Below are positions 1 to 8,705 of a DNA stretch of 64,000 nt, in pieces; the first letter of the stretch is position 1, and the number at the start of each line of letters is the position of its first letter. Below the pieces are notes generated by a model, which saw only the letters and a list, made by a program, of their open reading frames with translations, was not told the DNA's origin and did not search any database. The stretch is from Hymenobacter aquaticus (GTDB taxonomy: Bacteria; Bacteroidota; Bacteroidia; Cytophagales; Hymenobacteraceae): assembly GCF_004765605.1 (NCBI RefSeq), contig NZ_SRLC01000001.1, forward strand, positions 2,852,001 to 2,916,000, written 5' to 3'. The position numbers and the translations under genes are program-made.

Positions 1-1478
1 AACTGGCACTTGGCCCCCGCCGCCACGGCGACGCGCAAGTACACGGGCTGCCGGGCGGGCACTTCGGCCACCACCGGCCCCGCAGTTTCGGCAGTGCCCT
101 TGTCGGCGTTCTGGCAGGTAGCCTGGCGCAGTTGCAGCTTACCGCCCTCGTTCGTCACCGAAAGGCAAGCGTAATCTAGGCCCATCATCACCAGGCCGGT
201 TTTCTCGCCCTCGAAGCGGGGCGTGAACGTGAGCTTGGTGGTGGCGGTAAACACCTCGGCCGGCAGCTTTTGCAGCAGCAAGTTGGGCACCTGCCAGAGA
301 CTCTTGTAGTCGGGGGGCACCGGCACCGAATAGAGGCGCAGCGCCCCGGTGCCGGTCAGAAACGACCAGCCCACCTGCGGATTGGCATGCCACTGCCACT
401 GCAGGCCCAGCTCCCGGCCGTCGAACTCGTCGGAAGTAGCGGGGGTGGCCAGCGCGGCGGGCTTGCCTTTGGTGGCGGGCTTGCGGAAGGTGAGTACCGG
501 CTCACCCTTGCCGTCACCGTCGGGGTCGTTGCCGATTACCGGCCAGTCGTTTTTCCAGGTCATGGGCTGCAAATGCACCACGCGGCCGTAGGGCCCCTGA
601 TCCTGGAAATGCATAAACCAGTCCTCGCCCGTGGGCGTGTCGATCCAGGCGCCTTGGTGCGGACCGTTGACGGGCGTTTTGCCCTGATCCAGCACAATCC
701 GGTCTTCGTAGGGGCCAAACACGTTTTTGGCGCGCAGCACCACCTGCCAGCCGGTGGCCACGCCCCCGCCCGGCGCCATGATGTAGTAGTAGCCCTTGCG
801 CTTGTAGAATTTGGGGCCCTCGATGGTCGGGTGCTGCTCGTGGCCGTCGAACACCAGCCGGTCGTCGCCGAGCAGATGCAGGCCGTCGGGACTCATGCGG
901 CTCACGGCCAGCACGCTCTTGAAGCCGGCCCGGCTGCCCGCGAAGCCGTGCGTGAGGTAGGCCTGCCCGTCTTCGTCCCACAACGGGCAGGGGTCAATCC
1001 AGCCCTTGACTTCCTTCACGCACACCGGCGCCGACCACGGCCCGGCCGGGTTTTTGGCCTTGGTCACGAAGATACCCAGGTCGGGGTCGGGGTAGTAGAT
1101 GTAGAACTCCTTCTTGTGGTAGCGGATGGAAGGCGCCCACACCCCGTTGCCGTGCTGGGGCACATCGTAGCGGGCCTGGGGCGGCTGCTGGGTGAATACC
1201 GCCCCGATGATCGTCCAGTTAACCAGGTCGGTGGAGTGCAGAATCTGCAGGCCGGGTACGGCGTTGAAGCTCGACGAAGTCAGGTAGTAGTCGTTGCCCA
1301 CGCGCACCACGTCGGGGTCGGAATAATCGGCGTAGAGCACCGGGTTTTTGTAGGAGCCGTTGCCCAGGTCGGGCACCCATACTTTCGACAAGGACGAGGA
1401 CTGGGCCGCCGCGAAACGGGGTAGCCAGGACAGAACGGCCAGGGCCGCCAGCAGCAGGACTCGGATGGATTTTACCAT
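1..1478 (-). CDS. Glycoside hydrolase family 43 enzyme (secreted; C-terminus cut by window edge)
   Basis: The frame opens at an ATG at 1478 and stays open to base 1, so about 492 residues are visible and the end is missing. An N-terminal signal peptide (hydrophobic stretch then AAAQSS) sends it out of the cytoplasm. The five-bladed propeller motifs of GH43 are present: YSDPDVVRV with the general-base Asp, DPCPLWDEDGQAYL with the pKa-modulating Asp, and EGPKFYKRKGYYYIMAP with the acid Glu. A C-terminal beta-sandwich (from about residue 330) resembles the GH43 accessory domain. GH43 enzymes are beta-xylosidases or alpha-L-arabinofuranosidases. It follows a pectin methylesterase on the same strand, so removal of arabinose side chains from pectin is the likeliest role. 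The exact substrate cannot be read from the sequence. Confidence 0.88.
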   Translation of the reverse strand, partial: MVKSIRVLLLAALAVLSWLPRFAAAQSSSLSKVWVPDLGNGSYKNPVLYADYSDPDVVRVGNDYYLTSSSFNAVPGLQILHSTDLVNWTIIGAVFTQQPPQARYDVPQHGNGVWAPSIRYHKKEFYIYYPDPDLGIFVTKAKNPAGPWSAPVCVKEVKGWIDPCPLWDEDGQAYLTHGFAGSRAGFKSVLAVSRMSPDGLHLLGDDRLVFDGHEQHPTIEGPKFYKRKGYYYIMAPGGGVATGWQVVLRAKNVFGPYEDRIVLDQGKTPVNGPHQGAWIDTPTGEDWFMHFQDQGPYGRVVHLQPMTWKNDWPVIGNDPDGDGKGEPVLTFRKPATKGKPAALATPATSDEFDGRELGLQWQWHANPQVGWSFLTGTGALRLYSVPVPPDYKSLWQVPNLLLQKLPAEVFTATTKLTFTPRFEGEKTGLVMMGLDYACLSVTNEGGKLQLRQATCQNADKGTAETAGPVVAEVPARQPVYLRVAVAAGAKCQ

Positions 1479-1526
1479 TCAAAACTGATTTTCAACGGAA
1501 AGGAAACAGGTTCTACTAAAACGCAA

Positions 1527-1557
1527 AACGGCCCCGGAGTCTCTTCCGGGGCCGTTT
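1527..1557 (-). terminator. Rho-independent terminator after the pectinesterase gene
   Basis: Read on the minus strand this is a GC-rich stem, AAACGGCCCCGGA pairing with TCCGGGGCCGTTT around a short loop, followed by TTGCGTTTT. It sits just past the pectinesterase stop, so the GH43 gene may need its own promoter or partial read-through. Confidence 0.8.
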
Positions 1558-1568
1558 CTGGGGGCTGG

Positions 1569-4208
1569 TTAGTTTCGTATAAACTTGGTCGTCAGGCTTT
1601 CCTTGCCGCTGCTGTAGCGCAGCAGGTAGGTGCCCTTGGCCAGCCCGTCGAGCTTGAGCGGGGTCTGCTCCACGCCGGGCTTGGGGCTGAACGTAGCCAC
1701 CTTGCGGCCGTCGAACGAGTACACCGTGACGCTGGCATCGGCACCGGCTTTGGGGTGAGTCAACGTCAGCTGCTGCTGGGCCGGGTTGGGGTACACGGCC
1801 AGCCCGGCGGCCAGGGCCGCCGCCGCGTGCGTGCCCGTAACGATGAGGGGCTCCCCTTTCATCTGCACGTCGCGCAGCAGGCCGTAGCGGCCCGCGCTGC
1901 CGCTGCCGCAGCTCCAGTACAGGCGCACGGTCAGGGTTTGCCCACTTTCGAGGCGCACGTCGCTGGCACCAGCCAAGGCCAGGCGGAAGTTCTGGTTGGT
2001 GCCCGTGTTCTGGTTGTTGAGCACGATGGGCGTGGCGAAGCCGCCATTAGCGGTGCTGTTCAAAGCGCCGGCCGGACCAATACCACCCGACACGTCGGTG
2101 GAGTCATTGGTGGTAAAGCCGGTTTTGGAATACACCACGGCCAGCTTGGTGTTGCTGTTGGTGTTGTAGAACGCCGACCACAGCAGCAGCGAATCGATGC
2201 GGACGGCGACGCCTTGGGCCCGGATGGTGAACTGCTCGTAGAAGCGGCGGTTCAGGTTGCCGCCCGGGCCACCCACGGCCGTGCCCCACGAACCGTCGCC
2301 GTTGGCCGTGGCCCCGAAGGCTTGGCCGTAGCGCGACGAGTAGGCCGTAATGCCGGTCACGGTAGTACCGTTCGACGCGTAGAGGTTGCGCAGCGTGGGC
2401 GTGCTGGCCGCCACCCACGGCGACCGAACGGCGGCGCTGTCCTGGGCGCTGACCCGCAACGACCACATCTGCAGGCGCTGCGACACGGGCGCGTTGGTAG
2501 TTACTTTCGTGCCGCTCACGGGCACCGATACCGAGCCTGCGCCGGGGCTGCTGTGCACGATGTTGCCCGAGTAGCTGCCGGTAGCAGTACCGTTCAGCCG
2601 CACGCTGATGGCCATGTTGGCAATAACGTTGTCGACGGGCACCAGCACCAGCGGCGTGGTGGCGGTAAACCAGGTAGTGCCGTTGTTGGGCGACACTTCG
2701 AAGCCGGCCGGGGGCGTCACGGTCAGGTTGCTGGTCAGGTTCACGGCCGAGAGCTGGTAGGTGCGGGCCGCCGAGGGGCCGCCGGCGTACTGGGCAAACG
2801 GACCCAGGCTGCCGGTGGTCGTGACGGTGGGCACGCGCGAAATTTCCACCGTGTCGGTGATTTGCGTGGCCAGGCCGGTTTTCGAAGCCCGGATGTAGTA
2901 GAAGTAAGCGGCGCCGGCGGCGGGCAGCGCGTCGGCAGTCTGGAAGTTGTAGGTCGTATCGTTCGGCACCACGATGTCGGTGCCGATTTTCGCGTACGTG
3001 CCCTTGCGGGTGGTGGCGCGGAACACCTCAAACTTGGTCTGATTCACGGCCCAGGCCAGGTTCCAGGTGAAGGTGGCGGTGGTGGTGCCCTTGGTGCCGC
3101 GCAGGTTGGTTACGGCAATGTCGGGGGTGAAGCTGGTGCACACGCTCGAGGCTACTGCGCAGGGGTTCCAGGTGCCAAACAGGTTGGCGACGGTGTACTG
3201 GGCCGTGTCGGCGGCCGTGTACTGCTTCGACCAGCTCACGCGCTGGCTCACGTTGATGGGGCGGCCGTCGAACTTGCGGCTCTGGTACTCGGCGTAGGTA
3301 ATCAGGGCCGTGTTGGTGCCGGCGTCCCAGGTGCTCCAGCCCTCGGGCTTGATGATGCCGGTGGCCATGGTGGTTTTCAGCCACACCACCTTGTTTTCGG
3401 CCAGCGGCGTGCTGCCGGTCGAGTTCTGCCAGGGGCGGCCCAGCACGTAGCTGGTCGTGCCGCGGTTGGCCGGGATGGTGCAGTTGCGGAACACGTAGCC
3501 GTAGGCCTGGCCGGGCTGGGTGTTGGCGGCCGTGATGTAGCTGCCGCTCAGGCCGTCCTGTCGGGTTTTGGCGTACACGACGCACCGCTCAAACACGGCG
3601 CGCGAGCTGCCGAAGATAAAGTCCACGGTGCCGTCGATGTAACAGTCGCGGAAGTACTGGCGCAGGCCGTTGCCGTTGGCCAGCACCGTATCCTGCCCGC
3701 CCAGAAAGCGGCAGTTCTTGAACACGGCGCGGTCGGCATTCACGTTGATGGCCAGGGCCTGGGGCGCGTCGCCGGTGGTGTTTTCGAAGGTGATGTTCAG
3801 GGCCGAAAAGTCGGGGGCGTTGATGGTCACGGACGCCGACGTGGACGTGCCGTAGGTGCCGCCGCCGGGCATGGGCTTACCCGAGTAGTCGTCGTAGGTC
3901 AGCACGGTGTTGGCCACGCTCTGGCCGATCAGCTGCAAAAACGGCTTGTTCGAGGGCACGGTGATTTTCTCCTTGTACCGGCCGTTTTTCACGTAGATGG
4001 TATAGGTAGCCGTGCGGCCGGTCGGGGCCGCGTCGATGGCGGCCTGCACCGTTTTGAAGGTGCCGGTGCCGTCCCAGGCCACTACCGCGTCGTAGGTCTG
4101 GGCCTGGGCGGCGCGGCTCAACAGAAGGGCAGCCAGCAGCACGCACAGCGCCAGCCAATAGCGGGCGGCTACTGCGGGCAGCCCGGAATGCGTAGGGGTT
4201 GAAGTCAT
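1569..4208 (-). CDS. Secreted pectin methylesterase (CE8) with T9SS sorting domain
   Basis: 879 residues. A signal peptide ends near AAQAQT. Residues about 38-330 form the right-handed beta-helix of carbohydrate esterase family 8, which removes methyl groups from homogalacturonan. The diagnostic motifs GGQDTVL, GTVDFIFGSS and LGRPW are all present and carry the two catalytic Asp residues and the conserved Arg. The middle holds fibronectin-like and other beta-sandwich segments (about 360-560 and 580-780). The last about 80 residues, from LAVYPNPAQQQ to TTKFIRN, form a type IX secretion C-terminal signal, so the protein should be secreted or fixed to the cell surface. It is divergent from the pectate lyase gene and probably controlled with it from the shared inverted repeat at 4286-4441. 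Demethylated pectin is the substrate of that lyase. Confidence 0.93.
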   Translation of the reverse strand: MTSTPTHSGLPAVAARYWLALCVLLAALLLSRAAQAQTYDAVVAWDGTGTFKTVQAAIDAAPTGRTATYTIYVKNGRYKEKITVPSNKPFLQLIGQSVANTVLTYDDYSGKPMPGGGTYGTSTSASVTINAPDFSALNITFENTTGDAPQALAINVNADRAVFKNCRFLGGQDTVLANGNGLRQYFRDCYIDGTVDFIFGSSRAVFERCVVYAKTRQDGLSGSYITAANTQPGQAYGYVFRNCTIPANRGTTSYVLGRPWQNSTGSTPLAENKVVWLKTTMATGIIKPEGWSTWDAGTNTALITYAEYQSRKFDGRPINVSQRVSWSKQYTAADTAQYTVANLFGTWNPCAVASSVCTSFTPDIAVTNLRGTKGTTTATFTWNLAWAVNQTKFEVFRATTRKGTYAKIGTDIVVPNDTTYNFQTADALPAAGAAYFYYIRASKTGLATQITDTVEISRVPTVTTTGSLGPFAQYAGGPSAARTYQLSAVNLTSNLTVTPPAGFEVSPNNGTTWFTATTPLVLVPVDNVIANMAISVRLNGTATGSYSGNIVHSSPGAGSVSVPVSGTKVTTNAPVSQRLQMWSLRVSAQDSAAVRSPWVAASTPTLRNLYASNGTTVTGITAYSSRYGQAFGATANGDGSWGTAVGGPGGNLNRRFYEQFTIRAQGVAVRIDSLLLWSAFYNTNSNTKLAVVYSKTGFTTNDSTDVSGGIGPAGALNSTANGGFATPIVLNNQNTGTNQNFRLALAGASDVRLESGQTLTVRLYWSCGSGSAGRYGLLRDVQMKGEPLIVTGTHAAAALAAGLAVYPNPAQQQLTLTHPKAGADASVTVYSFDGRKVATFSPKPGVEQTPLKLDGLAKGTYLLRYSSGKESLTTKFIRN

Positions 4209-4560
4209 AGTAAAACAGGTTGGGGGGAAGTACCAGAGCTTAATAGTAAGCGGATTACGGGGCAGAATCAGACCCGCGGGGCGCCTTTATTCGCGCAATC
4301 GTTACCGGGAACGTTGCCGGTCAGCGGCGGCGCTCCGCCGGCGGCAGCGACTCCCGCCCGGCGGCGGTGAGCACCCATCTACCGCCGGCTGGTTTTCGCT
4401 GGGTGGTTGGCAACGTTCCCGGTAACGATTGCGCGAATAAAGTCCCGCTCCCACCTTCGTTGCGGCTGCCCGATTGAGTAATATCAACTCCTGATTGCCG
4501 GCAAACCGCCAACGGCGGGCTTCGGCAACGCTGCTCCCTACCCCACTCAACGCAGGCCCT
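4209..4560. promoter_or_regulatory. Divergent pectinase promoter region with a 33-bp perfect inverted repeat
   Basis: This gap separates two divergently transcribed pectinase genes. The arms 4286-4318 and 4409-4441 are exact reverse complements over 33 bp. Each contains a 14-bp near-palindrome: CGTTACCGGGAACG at 4300-4313, and CGTTCCCGGTAACG at 4414-4427. These resemble LacI-family operators and differ from the xylan operators (CGTTTCCGGAAACG) at two positions. The 90-bp loop is GC-rich with short GCCGGCGG tracts. I see no clear TAnnTTTG promoter box. The symmetry would give each gene an identical operator. Binding by a LacI-type regulator is an inference. Confidence 0.7.
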
Positions 4561-6324
4561 ATGCATCTGAATTTTACCTCCCGCCGGCTGACTGCTGCTA
4601 CCACGCGCCGCCTGGGCGCGGCCCTGACCCTGGCTTTGCTGGCGGCCGCCCCCGCGGCCCAGGCTCAGCTGGTTGCCTTTCCGGGCGCGGAAGGGGCCGG
4701 CAAGTTTACCAAGGGCGGCCGCGGGACGCTGAGCGTGCCCACCACCGTGTTTGAAGTAACCTCGCTGGCCGACACCAACACGCCCGGCACGCTGCGCTAC
4801 GCCGTCAACCAGGTGGCCACGCACCGGACCATCGTGTTCCGGGTGTGCGGCACGATTCACCTGACCGCCGCTCTGAGCTTCAATAAGGCCAACACGACCG
4901 TTGCCGGTCAGACCGCGCCCGGCGAGGGAATCTGTCTGGCCGACTACCCCGTGACCATCGGGGCCGACAACGTCATCGTGCGCTTTATGCGCTTCCGCAT
5001 GGGCGACCGGTTCCAGAACAAGGGCATGGTAAACGGGGCCGGGGCCGACGACGCGTTTGGGGGCACGGGCCGCAAAAACATCATCATCGACCACTGCACC
5101 ATGAGCTGGAGCACCGATGAGGCCCTGAGCGTGTACCGCGGCGACAGCACCACCCTGCAGTGGAATCTGATGAGCGAGCCGCTCGACTACTCCTACCACT
5201 TCGAAACCGGCGACACCGACTTTGAGCGCCACGGCTACGGCGGCATCTGGGGCGGGCGCAATGCCTCGTTTCACCACAACCTGTTTGCCCACTGCCGGGG
5301 CCGCAACCCGCGCTTCGAGGGTAGCCGCAACCTGCCGCCCTACACCGCCGGCCAGGAAAACAGCGACTTCCGCAACAACGTCATCTACAACTGGGCCAGC
5401 TACAGTACCAACGGCGGCGAGGGCGGCAACTACAACGTCGTCAACAACTACTACAAGTACGGTCCCAGCACCAATACGGGCTCGTCGGGCGGCGTACCGG
5501 TGCGGTCCATGATTATGAACCCCAGCAAGCAAACCACCGCGCCGGTGCTGCCCTACCCCAAAGTGTACATGGCGGGCAACTACGTGGATGGCTACCCCGC
5601 CGTCACCAGCCGCAACTGGCTGGGCGTGGTCATGGCCAGCGGCGCACGCACCGATACGGCCCAGTCGAAGGTAACCGAGCCCTTCACTATTCTGCCCATG
5701 CCCACGCAGTCGGCACAACAGGCGTACGAGGCCGTCCTGGCGAATGTGGGCGCCGTGCTGCCCGCCCGCGACACGCTCGACCAGCGCATTATCCGCAACG
5801 TGAAGGAGCGCAAAGGCCGCCTCATCGACGTGCAGGGCGGCTACGCCCACGGCACGGCTTACAGCATTTCGCAGAATGCCTGGCCCACGCTAACCTGCGG
5901 CCCCGCCCCCGCCGACACCGACCACGACGGCATGACCGACGCTTTCGAGCTGGCCAACGGCCTGAACCCGAACGACGCGGCCGACCGCAACCTGCGCGGC
6001 GCCAACGGCTACACCATGCTGGAAAATTACCTCAACGGCATTGCCAGCGTGGTGATGAGCACCGAGGACGAGAAAGGCGTGCAGGTGGGCCTGAGCGTGT
6101 ATCCCAACCCCGCCGGCGAGCAGCTTACCCTGACGCACCCCGTGGCCGGCAAAACCGCCGTGGTCAGCATTTTCGACGTGAAGGGCCGGCAGGTAGCACA
6201 GGTTGTAGTGACGGCCGGCTCGCAGCAAACGGCGCTGGCCGCGGGCCAGCTGACGGCGGGCATCTACCTGGTGCGCTACCAGGATGCCCAAACGCAGCTA
6301 ACGACCAAGTTTGTGAAGCAGTAA
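4561..6324 (+). CDS. Secreted pectate lyase (PL1-like) with T9SS sorting domain
   Basis: The ATG at 4561 gives 587 residues with a clean signal peptide ending AAQAQL; an in-frame upstream start at 4495 would put a charged extension before it. The mature protein begins VAFPGAEGAGKFTKGGRG, typical of Bacteroidetes pectate lyases, and continues as a parallel beta-helix with INHCTMSWS-type repeats (IIIDHCTMSWSTDEALS, FHHNLFAHCRGRNPRFEGSR). The Arg in RNPRFEG is a plausible catalytic base region. A calcium-binding thrombospondin-3-like segment, DTDHDGMTDAFELANG, lies near residue 460. The final about 75 residues, starting LSVYPNPAGEQLTLTH, are a T9SS C-terminal domain closely similar to that of the divergent pectinesterase. 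It cleaves demethylated homogalacturonan by beta-elimination outside the cell. Confidence 0.9.
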   Translation: MHLNFTSRRLTAATTRRLGAALTLALLAAAPAAQAQLVAFPGAEGAGKFTKGGRGTLSVPTTVFEVTSLADTNTPGTLRYAVNQVATHRTIVFRVCGTIHLTAALSFNKANTTVAGQTAPGEGICLADYPVTIGADNVIVRFMRFRMGDRFQNKGMVNGAGADDAFGGTGRKNIIIDHCTMSWSTDEALSVYRGDSTTLQWNLMSEPLDYSYHFETGDTDFERHGYGGIWGGRNASFHHNLFAHCRGRNPRFEGSRNLPPYTAGQENSDFRNNVIYNWASYSTNGGEGGNYNVVNNYYKYGPSTNTGSSGGVPVRSMIMNPSKQTTAPVLPYPKVYMAGNYVDGYPAVTSRNWLGVVMASGARTDTAQSKVTEPFTILPMPTQSAQQAYEAVLANVGAVLPARDTLDQRIIRNVKERKGRLIDVQGGYAHGTAYSISQNAWPTLTCGPAPADTDHDGMTDAFELANGLNPNDAADRNLRGANGYTMLENYLNGIASVVMSTEDEKGVQVGLSVYPNPAGEQLTLTHPVAGKTAVVSIFDVKGRQVAQVVVTAGSQQTALAAGQLTAGIYLVRYQDAQTQLTTKFVKQ

Positions 6325-6344
6325 ACCGGGTTTCACCCCAACTA

Positions 6345-6377
6345 AAAAAGCCCGTCGAAGCGCATTCGACGGGCTTT
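6345..6377. terminator. Bidirectional terminator hairpin
   Basis: AAAAGCCCGTCGAA and TTCGACGGGCTTTT pair across GCGCA. The A tract and T tract on the two sides suit termination of the pectate lyase (plus) and the small gene at 6421 (minus). Confidence 0.85.
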
Positions 6378-6420
6378 TGGCATGTTAGCACAAGGTACGT
6401 AGCGGCGTTGCTGGGCAAGG

Positions 6421-6636
6421 CTAGTCTTCCATGGCCGCGCCTTCGGCCTGGGTGGCCAGCCAGCGGAGCGTGTCCTCCACGTCGTAGGGGTTGCCGTTGC
6501 GGACGGAGCGGATGGCAGCCAGCTTCCAGTTGAGCAAGTCCTCGGGTTTGCGGCGCCGGTTCTGGATTCGGTCGGGGTGGGCCAGCAGCCACTGCTCAAC
6601 CAATGTGCGGGCCCGTTTTTCAGCCTGATTTTCCAT
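6421..6636 (-). CDS. Small hypothetical protein, 71 residues
   Basis: I do not recognise this family. The protein is soluble and charged, with no signal peptide or membrane segment. The N-terminal half (ENQAEKRARTLVEQWLLAHP) looks helical, a basic stretch RIQNRRRKPEDLL follows, and the end is acidic. Codon choice matches the GC-rich neighbours, and the gene ends just before a good terminator, which supports it being real. It stands alone and is divergent from the MpaB-family gene. Confidence 0.6.
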   Translation of the reverse strand: MENQAEKRARTLVEQWLLAHPDRIQNRRRKPEDLLNWKLAAIRSVRNGNPYDVEDTLRWLATQAEGAAMED

Positions 6637-6772
6637 GACGACAGGAATAAAGGTGGATAGTGAATATACCGCATTTGCTGGCCAATTTCAAGCGCCAATC
6701 CCCTTCTAGTAATCATATCCTCAACAAGTTAACGTCACCCTGCCAGCCATCGGCGGACAAAGCCAGACACCA

Positions 6773-6804
6773 AACTTTGCATTACAAAGTTCTTTGTATA
6801 TTTG
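6773..6804 (+). promoter_or_regulatory. Bacteroidetes-type promoter with overlapping dyad
   Basis: TATATTTG at 6797-6804 matches the Bacteroidetes -7 consensus TAnnTTTG, with TTTG at 6776-6779 as the -33 candidate. The spacer of 17 bp is slightly short. A perfect 7-bp dyad, AACTTTG (6773-6779) and CAAAGTT (6785-6791), covers the -33 box and would suit a repressor. Confidence 0.55.
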
Positions 6805-6874
6805 AACACCCAACAGCCGGTCCGGAAATTTCCTTGCGGCGCCAGGTGTTCAGCAGCTTATTGTTTTCGTCGTC

Positions 6875-7669
6875 ATGTCCCAACGCCCGGAGTACTTTGT
6901 GGCCCCCGATTCAGTGGTGCGCACCATCTGGGGCAAGGCCGATACGGTCCTGTTCATTTTCGCGGGAGCCGCCGCCGAGTTTGCCCTGAATAAGGCCGTC
7001 GACTGGCTGTACTTCACCGGCCGCCTGCCCGCCGACCCGCTGGCCCGCCTGTTTTCGACGGTGGAGTACGCCCGGCAGATCGTCTTTGCCGAGCGGGCCG
7101 CCGCCGAGCGGGCCATCGACACCATCACGGCCATTCACGCGGCCGTGGAAGCCCAGCGCGGCATGGCCATTCCGGACTGGGCCTACCGCGACGTGCTCTT
7201 CATGCTCGTCGACTACTCCATCCGGGCTTTCGAAGCCCTGGAGCGCCCCCTGAGCCTGGCCGAACGGGAAGAAGCCTTCGACGTTTTTAGCCGCGTGGGC
7301 CAGCGCATGGGCATTCCGGGGCTGCCCGCGTCTTACGCCCAGTGGCTCCCAGCGCGGGAGCAGCACCTGGCCGACCACCTCGACTACAGCCCCTTCACCG
7401 CCGACCTTTACCAGCAGTACGCCCGCCACTTGGGCCCGATTCGCTACCGCTTGCTGCTGCAAGCCCAGCGGGTCGTGGTGCCGCGGCCGGTGCGGCGGCG
7501 GCTGGGCCTGGGCCGCCTGCCCTGGCTGCGGCCGGTGCTGCTCGTGTACCGCTACGCCCAGCACTTACCCATCAGCCAGTGGGCCCGCACCAGCCTGCTG
7601 CCCGCCGACTACAAAGAGAAGATTCGGCGCCTGGACGTAGTGCCGCCTACCCTTTCGGTAGCCCCGTAA
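6875..7669 (+). CDS. MpaB-family (DUF2236) oxygenase-like protein
   Basis: 264 residues and largely helical, with no signal peptide. The DUF2236 pattern is visible: an N-terminal helix VVRTIWGKADTVLFIFAGAA, the RLFSTVEYARQIVF segment, then AAVEAQRGMAIPDWAYRDV and MLVDYSIRAFEAL. MpaB family proteins include haem-dependent oxygenases such as latex-clearing protein and MpaB itself. The HP dipeptide common early in the family is not seen, so the haem ligand set may differ. A promoter with a dyad operator lies about 70 bp upstream and a terminator follows at once, so it is probably a single-gene unit with its own regulation. The substrate is unknown. Confidence 0.7.
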   Translation: MSQRPEYFVAPDSVVRTIWGKADTVLFIFAGAAAEFALNKAVDWLYFTGRLPADPLARLFSTVEYARQIVFAERAAAERAIDTITAIHAAVEAQRGMAIPDWAYRDVLFMLVDYSIRAFEALERPLSLAEREEAFDVFSRVGQRMGIPGLPASYAQWLPAREQHLADHLDYSPFTADLYQQYARHLGPIRYRLLLQAQRVVVPRPVRRRLGLGRLPWLRPVLLVYRYAQHLPISQWARTSLLPADYKEKIRRLDVVPPTLSVAP

Positions 7670-7675
7670 ACCGCG

Positions 7676-7707
7676 AAAAGGCCGCTCCTTACCGGAGCGG
7701 CCTTTTT
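7676..7707. terminator. Bidirectional terminator between the MpaB-like gene and argF'
   Basis: The stem GGCCGCTCC / GGAGCGGCC with a TTACC loop is flanked by AAAA and TTTTT, so it can end transcription from both converging genes. Confidence 0.9.
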
Positions 7708-7726
7708 GCTTGGGCTGCGCGGCCTT

Positions 7727-8674
7727 TTAGCGGCTCAGCAGCTCGTGCAGCACGGTTTGCATGGAGAAAACCCGGTTGCCGGCTTCCTGAATCACCAGGG
7801 AGTTGGGCGAGTCGAGAATGGCGTCGGATACTTCCACGTTGCGGCGCACGGGCAGGCAGTGCAGGAATTTCGCGTCGTGGGTGCCGACCAGGTGCTCGGG
7901 CGTGAGCATCCACGCGGGGTCGTTGCTGATGACCTGGCCGTAGTCCTGGTAGCTGCTCCAGTTCTTGGCCTGCACGTAGTCGGCGCCTTCCAGAGCTTTC
8001 TTCTGGTCGTACTCGATGCGGGCCCCTTTGGTAAACTTGGAGTCCAGCTCGTAGCCTTCAGGGTGGGTGATGACAAAGTCCACCCAGTCGACTTCCGAAA
8101 ACCAGTCGCAGAACGAGTTGGGCACGCACTGGGGCAGGGCGCGCACGTGCGGGGCCCAGGTCAGCACCACTTTCACCCGCTCTTTCCGCTTGGTTTCGGC
8201 CACCGTAATCAGGTCGGCAAACGACTGCAACGGGTGCAGCGTGGCGCTTTCCAGGCTGATAACCGGCACCGTAGCGTACTGCATGATCTTCTTGAACACT
8301 TCCTCGCTGTAGTCAGCTTCCCGGTCTTTGAGCGTGGGGAAGGTGCGCACGCCCAGCACGTCGCAGTACTGGCTCATCACGGCAATGGCCTCCTTGATGT
8401 GCTCCTGGGTGCCGCCGTTCATCACCGCGCCGTCGGCCATTTCCAGGGTCCAGGAGTCGGCGCCGGCGTTGAGCACCCAGGCTTGCGCGCCCAGGTTATA
8501 CGCCGCCTTGATGGAGCTGAGCCGGGTGCGCAGGCTGGGATTGAAGAAGATGAGCCCGACGGTTTTGTTCTTGCCCACGTGCTGGTAGCCGAAGGGGTCA
8601 GCCTTGATTTCGAGGGCTTTGTTGAGCAGGGCCTGGTAGTCGCCGGCATCGGCGAAGGAGGTGAAGTTTTTCAT
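7727..8674 (-). CDS. argF': N-acetylornithine / N-succinylornithine carbamoyltransferase
   Basis: 315 residues. It transfers the carbamoyl group of carbamoyl phosphate to an N-acylated ornithine in the Bacteroidetes/Xanthomonas variant of arginine synthesis. The carbamoyl-phosphate motif is SLRTRLS (47-53), and the downstream landmarks TWAPH, LPQCVPNSF, HPEGYELD and HCLPVRRN are present. The overall sequence follows the succinylornithine enzyme of Bacteroides fragilis closely. Residue 90, which separates acetyl- (Glu92 in Xanthomonas) from succinyl-ornithine enzymes (Pro90 in Bacteroides), is Gln here (NGGTQEHI). The acyl group therefore cannot be read from the sequence. It lies directly after carB, the source of its carbamoyl phosphate. 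Confidence 0.92.
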   Translation of the reverse strand: MKNFTSFADAGDYQALLNKALEIKADPFGYQHVGKNKTVGLIFFNPSLRTRLSSIKAAYNLGAQAWVLNAGADSWTLEMADGAVMNGGTQEHIKEAIAVMSQYCDVLGVRTFPTLKDREADYSEEVFKKIMQYATVPVISLESATLHPLQSFADLITVAETKRKERVKVVLTWAPHVRALPQCVPNSFCDWFSEVDWVDFVITHPEGYELDSKFTKGARIEYDQKKALEGADYVQAKNWSSYQDYGQVISNDPAWMLTPEHLVGTHDAKFLHCLPVRRNVEVSDAILDSPNSLVIQEAGNRVFSMQTVLHELLSR

Positions 8675-8705
8675 GGGTGTGGGGTGGGATGTCGGAGAAG
8701 TGTGT

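Noticed and set aside
4302..4604. Open frame across the pectinase divergent promoter region
   Set aside because: It crosses the 33-bp inverted repeat and the pectate lyase start on the opposite strand, and its translation has no recognisable domain.
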